A stretch of 64,000 bases of DNA from Actinomycetes bacterium (GTDB lineage Bacteria; Actinomycetota; Actinomycetes; Actinomycetales; Dermatophilaceae): NCBI GenBank assembly GCA_029552065.1, contig JAKPEG010000227.1, positions 32,093-96,092 on the forward strand. The letters are read 5' to 3'. A program made the translations under genes and the position numbers. Positions 60,515 to 64,000 of this stretch are shown one piece after another (position 1 is the first letter of the stretch; every line of letters begins with the position of its first letter). The notes below the pieces were generated by a model that ran no database searches, was not told where the DNA came from, and saw only the letters and a program-made list of their open reading frames with translations.

Positions 60515-60630
60515 CTGGACAGTCTGCCCCGGCTAGGTGCAGCGCGCCCGCCCGGCTGTCCGAGCGTGCCGTGGGCGCCCTTGACGTATGCCGCGCGGCG
60601 CCTCGTGGAGGGCTAGGGGAAGGCCCGCCA

Positions 60631-60712
60631 GGTGCGGGCATGGGCCGCTTCGAGGGCCGGTTGCCGGCCCATGTCCGCAACCCGAGCGTGCAGATCGGCC
60701 CATTTCCGCACC
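60631..60712. repeat. Intergenic repeat element, copy E, with an extra half
   Basis: ATGGGCCG (60640-60647), 17 bases, CGGCCCAT (60665-60672), followed by a second right arm CGGCCCAT at 60696-60703 with TTCCGCACC. Between the DinB gene and cbiO. Confidence 0.7.
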
Positions 60713-60743
60713 TCGGGCTGGGAGGCAGGAGCAGAGGGGCCGA

Positions 60744-61526
60744 TCAGCGTGGCGCGTGGTCGTGGACGAGGTTCACGTCGTGCAGGGTGGCGTGATCGCG
60801 CAGGATCTCGCTGGTGGGCCCGTCCGAGCGCACGGTGTGGTCCTCGGCGAAGACGATGGCGCGGGTCGTGAGGTCGGCCAGGGTGTGCAGGTCGTGGGTG
60901 GCGATCACGACGGTCTTGCCGCTCGCGCCCAGCTGGGCGATCAGGTCGATCAGCCAGTGCTGGGTCCGCGGGTCCAGGGCGGCGGTCGGCTCGTCGAAGA
61001 GGATCACGTCGGGGTTCATCACGAGCACCGAGGCCAGGGCGACCTTCTTCTTCTGGCCACCAGAGAGTTGGAAGGGAGCGCGGTCGGCAAGATCGCCGAT
61101 GTCGAGCAGGGTGAGGATGTCGGCGATCCGTTGTTCGGTCACCTCCTGCGGGAGACGCAGCTGCAGGCATCCGAAGGCCACTTCCTCGCGCACGGTGGCG
61201 GAGAAGACCTGGGTATCGGGGTTCTGGAAGACGATGCCGACCCGGGATCGGAAGTCGGCGCTGAACTGCTCGTCCGCGAGTGACTCTTCGGTCAGGGGCT
61301 GGCCGAAAGCGCTGAGCGCGCCCGAACTCGGGAAGATCAGGCCGGCGAGGATCTTGAGGAGGGTGGACTTGCCGCTTCCGTTGGCGCCGAGGAGCGCGAC
61401 CTGCTCGCCGGGGTGAATGTCGAAGGAGACCCGGTCGAGGGCGGGGAAGCGGTCCAGATAGGAGTAGCTCAGGTCCCGGGCAGCAAACACGGGCCCTTCC
61501 AAGGAAGGAGTTTCAGCGCAAGACAC
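60744..61526 (-). CDS. cbiO: ECF nickel/cobalt transporter ATPase
   Basis: A 260-residue energy-coupling ATPase: Walker A GANGSGKST (about 49-57), Q-loop IVFQNPDTQVFSATVREEVA (about 98-117, the NPDxQ feature of CbiO/EcfA), signature LSGGQKKK, Walker B VILFDEPTAALD. GTG start inside the end of cbiQ (14-base overlap). Last gene of cbiMQO; a repeat element follows. Confidence 0.9.
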   Translation of the reverse strand: MSCAETPSLEGPVFAARDLSYSYLDRFPALDRVSFDIHPGEQVALLGANGSGKSTLLKILAGLIFPSSGALSAFGQPLTEESLADEQFSADFRSRVGIVFQNPDTQVFSATVREEVAFGCLQLRLPQEVTEQRIADILTLLDIGDLADRAPFQLSGGQKKKVALASVLVMNPDVILFDEPTAALDPRTQHWLIDLIAQLGASGKTVVIATHDLHTLADLTTRAIVFAEDHTVRSDGPTSEILRDHATLHDVNLVHDHAPR

Positions 61527-62445
61527 GATCGCCACCGTAGAGAGCGAGGGCAAGGACCACGGCACCGGCCAACGCCAACAGATCCGCGCCGGTGATCCGC
61601 AGGCTGTCGAGCGCATACATCCGGCCACGGTATCCCCGCGCGAGCATCGCCAGATGGACCTCTTCGGCGAGGTGGTTGGCCTTGCCGATGGTCGCGGCTG
61701 CCGTGGCACCGACGAAGCGTCTCGCCTGCGCGTCGTGGACGACCGGGCCGATGGTGCGTGCCTTGCGCGCCAGGAACATGTCGCTCACCGCCGTGAGCAG
61801 GACGAACAGATATCGGTAGGCCATCGTGACGATCATGACGAACAGGCGGGGGACGCCCAGCGCCCCGAGTGCGGTCAGCAGGCGGCTCCACGGGGTGCTG
61901 AAGGTGACGATGAGCACGATCGACACCGAGCAGGCTGCTCGCAGGACGACCAGCCCGGCGCTGGTCAGCCCCTGCGCGGTCACACCCTGAGGGCTGCCCT
62001 GCCAGGTCCACAGGGGCAGGACCACGTCGCCGGGCGTGACGATCGACAGCGTCGCCGGGATCACGGCGATCGCGGTGAACAGCGGCACGAACAGCCAGAC
62101 CCGCCGCAGGAAGGGGCCGAGCGGGACCCCCGCGGCGACTGCGAGGCCCAGGATCAGCAGGTATGCCGCGGCCAGGGCAGCCAGCGTGTGCACGGTCGCG
62201 ACCGCGACCAGCAGGACCAGCGCGGAGATCAGCTTGATCCGGGGGTCCACCGCGGCGAGAGGCCGGCTCTGGCCGGTCACTGGCTGCTCGGCATACACGG
62301 CCTGTCGGATCACGTGGGCGCCGTCGCTGAGGCTCTTCTCGAGGAAGGACCGACGTCGGCGGCGCCCGATGCACCCACACGGACACATCGAGAAGTCGGA
62401 GGCGAGCAGCCACTGCGGGGTCGTGGCGTTCGGTGTCGAACTCAC
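61513..62445 (-). CDS. cbiQ: ECF nickel/cobalt transporter transmembrane component
   Basis: A 310-residue EcfT protein with about five to six helices (about 70-300) and the coupling motif ARGYRGRMYAL (about 277-287; A-R-G). The N-terminal 45 residues are unusual, with CPCGC (about 21-25) and a run of arginines before FLEKSL. GTG start overlaps the cbiM stop by 4 bases. Confidence 0.88.
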   Translation of the reverse strand: MSSTPNATTPQWLLASDFSMCPCGCIGRRRRRSFLEKSLSDGAHVIRQAVYAEQPVTGQSRPLAAVDPRIKLISALVLLVAVATVHTLAALAAAYLLILGLAVAAGVPLGPFLRRVWLFVPLFTAIAVIPATLSIVTPGDVVLPLWTWQGSPQGVTAQGLTSAGLVVLRAACSVSIVLIVTFSTPWSRLLTALGALGVPRLFVMIVTMAYRYLFVLLTAVSDMFLARKARTIGPVVHDAQARRFVGATAAATIGKANHLAEEVHLAMLARGYRGRMYALDSLRITGADLLALAGAVVLALALYGGDRVLR

Positions 62446-63521
62446 GGAGCGCTTGGTGCCTTCGTCGACACACTCGAGGCTGCCCCGTCAGCGGCCGCCA
62501 CGGGATCGGGTCCCCGAGTGATCACGCGCCCGAGCACATAGATGGCGCCCCCGACGACGAGGATGCCGAGGATCGCGGAGACCCAGTAGGCCAGCACGGC
62601 GTTGTCGCCGCTGCTGAAGCCGTAGTCGCCGAGCAGCGTGTGGCTCCAGAACCCGGCATACCGTTCCATCCCCTCGGGGATGGCGGACAGTCCGAGATCG
62701 GTGAGGTCGAGGTCTTCGGGCGCGTCCTCGCCGAACGCGCCACCGGGGGCGAGCAGGCCGAGTGGGGTGAGGACGGCCATGACCGCCACGAAGCCGAGGG
62801 CGACCCGGGCGGGTGTGAGCCGGCTACCGGTGGTGGCGTGGAGCGAGTGCGTGGCGGACAAGACCGAGGGGTTCGACTTCGCCAGGTAGGCGAATACCCC
62901 CGCCGTGAGGATCCCCTCGACTGGGCCGGCGACGACCAGGTGCGCCAGCGCCATCGCCGGGATCGTCTGGCTCAGGTGGTAGGGCGAGTAGAGCGGCGCC
63001 CCAGCGGCCGTGTGGAACAGGTCGGGCTGGATGCCCAGCTCGATCGCCGTGGCCAGAGCTGCGGCGTTGATCCCGACGTAGCCGGCCACGAAGGCGGCCA
63101 CGACGCGCCGGGTCGAGGTCAGCTCGCTGCGGCCGGCCAGCAGCTTGTAGATCGCGAACCCCACAAACGGCATGAGGATCGCCAAGTTGAGCACGTTGGC
63201 GCCGTAGGCGAGGACGCCACCATCGCCGAAGAGCAACGCCTGGAAGAGCAGGGCCACCGAGACCGCGATGACGGCGGCCCACGGCCCGAGGACGATGGCG
63301 ATGATCACCGCCCCGACCGCATGTGCGGTGGTCCCGTCGGGGATTGGCACGTTGAACATCATCACCAGGAAGCTCACCGCGGCGAACATCGCCAGCAGCG
63401 GCACCTGCTTGGTCTTCAGGGTCGCGGATGCCCGCCGGGAGGCCACCGCGATCGTCGGGACGGCCACGAGGTATGCCGCGGCGCAGGTCTGTGGGGACAG
63501 GTAACCGTCGGGGATGTGCAT
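62442..63521 (-). CDS. cbiM: ECF nickel/cobalt substrate-binding membrane protein, CbiM-CbiN-like fusion
   Basis: A 359-residue protein beginning MHIPDGYLS, where Met1, His2 and a later His bind Ni2+/Co2+. CbiM core about 1-215 with seven helices, including VPIPDGTTAHAVGA (about 58-71). The C-terminal region (about 235-345) has two helices flanking an extracytoplasmic PDGLE-like segment (IPEGMERYAGFWSHTLLGDY), replacing a separate CbiN/NikN gene. Ni versus Co cannot be decided; the Fur-family gene upstream slightly favours nickel. Confidence 0.9.
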   Translation of the reverse strand: MHIPDGYLSPQTCAAAYLVAVPTIAVASRRASATLKTKQVPLLAMFAAVSFLVMMFNVPIPDGTTAHAVGAVIIAIVLGPWAAVIAVSVALLFQALLFGDGGVLAYGANVLNLAILMPFVGFAIYKLLAGRSELTSTRRVVAAFVAGYVGINAAALATAIELGIQPDLFHTAAGAPLYSPYHLSQTIPAMALAHLVVAGPVEGILTAGVFAYLAKSNPSVLSATHSLHATTGSRLTPARVALGFVAVMAVLTPLGLLAPGGAFGEDAPEDLDLTDLGLSAIPEGMERYAGFWSHTLLGDYGFSSGDNAVLAYWVSAILGILVVGGAIYVLGRVITRGPDPVAAADGAASSVSTKAPSAP

Positions 63522-63543
63522 GCGCGAGTCCTTGGGACATGGG

Positions 63544-63576
63544 GCTTCGGGGGCTTCGGGAGCTTCGGGAGCTTCG
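63544..63576. repeat. Tandem 9-bp repeat upstream of cbiM
   Basis: GCTTCGGGG, GCTTCGGGA, GCTTCGGGA and a partial GCTTCG run through the leader region between the regulator and cbiM. Confidence 0.6.
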
Positions 63577-63587
63577 CCATGCTACTG

Positions 63588-63606
63588 CGACATGATTGCA
63601 ATATGC
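63588..63606. promoter_or_regulatory. Candidate Fur-family operator/promoter for cbiMQO
   Basis: An AT-richer island in this GC-rich region with ATTGCAAT (63595-63602) as a perfect 8-bp palindrome, near GCGACATG and ATATGCC. Placed between the regulator stop and cbiM, where a metal-responsive operator is expected. Match to any known box is only partial. Confidence 0.35.
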
Positions 63607-63655
63607 CATCGCCGTCGGTGGCGGACCCTCGGCGGCGCAGCGACCGGGGAACCTA

Positions 63656-64000
63656 CTACGCACACCCGGCGCAGAGACCGGACAGTGCGGCGTGCGAGGG
63701 GTCCAACTCGAACGACAGGTCCCGGCGCAAGGCGGTGGCGACCGGGTCCAGCAGGTCAAGTGGCAGGTCCCAGACGCGGCCGCACGTCCGACACTGCGCG
63801 TGCGCGTGCTCCTCGCCCGGGTCGACCAGATGGTATGCCGTGCTGCCGTGACCGAGATGCACGTGCTGGACCACCCCGAGTGCCGCCAGGGCCTCCAGGG
63901 TTCGGTAGACACTCGTCAGATGGACGCCCGGGGCGACCGTGGCCACTCGTCGCGCGATCTCGTCGACACTGAGGTGTTCGCGGTCGCGGGCCAGGACCGT
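63656..64000 (-). CDS. Fur family metal-responsive regulator (partial, 5' end beyond window)
   Basis: The C-terminal 114 residues or so of a Fur/Zur/Nur protein. Visible are the recognition-helix end GVHLTSVYRTLEALAALGVV, the metal-binding AYHLVDPGEEHAHAQCRTCG with CxxC, and the final LSGLCAGC with a second CxxC; the reading frame is still open at position 64000. Two CxxC motifs form the structural zinc site. Adjacent cbiMQO on the same strand suggests a nickel- or cobalt-responsive role; Zur is the alternative. Confidence 0.85.
   Translation of the reverse strand, partial: TVLARDREHLSVDEIARRVATVAPGVHLTSVYRTLEALAALGVVQHVHLGHGSTAYHLVDPGEEHAHAQCRTCGRVWDLPLDLLDPVATALRRDLSFELDPSHAALSGLCAGCA

Noticed and set aside
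63522..63655. Cobalamin riboswitch before cbiM
   Set aside because: The gap is only 134 bases, has no B12-box-like conserved core, and is mostly a 9-bp tandem repeat plus an AT-richer palindrome.

Overview
The window is very GC-rich, densely packed and has typical actinobacterial content: a bacterial proteasome activator ending in GQYL, a DinB-fold protein of the mycothiol-transferase type, PadR and ArsR regulators, several leaderless promoters (TANNNT about 6 nt before the start codon), and strong preference for G/C at third codon positions. I read it as the chromosome of an actinobacterium, plausibly a Micrococcales member near Intrasporangiaceae/Dermatophilaceae; the family assignment is a guess. 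I see no phage, transposase, CRISPR array, rRNA or tRNA.

Layout. 0-8 kb: an Flp-type pilin, a CNNM/CorC membrane protein, an aminotransferase, a DUF998 membrane protein divergent from an FAD dehydrogenase, an ArsR-CDF metal efflux operon divergent from a methyltransferase with a His-rich tail. 8-13.5 kb: bpa, then a PadR-ABC ATPase-FtsX permease operon. 13.5-20.5 kb: quinone oxidoreductase, MFS transporter, a large beta-propeller protein, YbaK-type deacylase, HutF. 20.5-24.7 kb: a TPP riboswitch and thiBPQ. 24.7-35.8 kb: two small metabolic islands (aminotransferase, OsmC, nucleotidyltransferase, Gfo/Idh, thioesterase, alpha/beta hydrolases, MFS, GNAT, SMP-30). 36-41.6 kb: two tandem PepSY proteins, SixA, a hotdog thioesterase, then a ferric-reductase-like flavoprotein, an FMN-binding protein and ApbE, which together look like a flavin-based transmembrane electron transfer unit. 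41.7-50.2 kb: pirin/TPR, DUF2252, a phosphoribosyltransferase, and an FtsX permease flanked by two ATPases. 50.2-57.1 kb: a three-gene transglutaminase / permuted ATP-grasp + alpha-E / transglutaminase-DUF2126 operon. 57-60.5 kb: methyltransferase, VOC protein, VapBC, DinB protein. 60.7-64 kb: an ECF nickel/cobalt transporter (cbiMQO) behind a Fur-family regulator cut by the window end.

The most unusual property is not a gene. The 8-mer GTATGCCG / CGGCATAC occurs, by my hand count, roughly 85-90 times in 64 kb, about equally in both orientations, where base composition predicts only about two. It lies mostly inside genes, written with otherwise avoided codons (TAT, GCA), but it also forms closely spaced inverted pairs at intrinsic terminators and supplies the TAC of several -10 boxes. 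Distribution, strand balance and terminator pairing resemble the DNA uptake sequences of Neisseria and Pasteurellaceae; an Flp pilin lies at the window edge. A second, separate element, ATGGGCCG-N17-CGGCCCAT with an invariant 17-nt spacer, occurs five times and only between genes.
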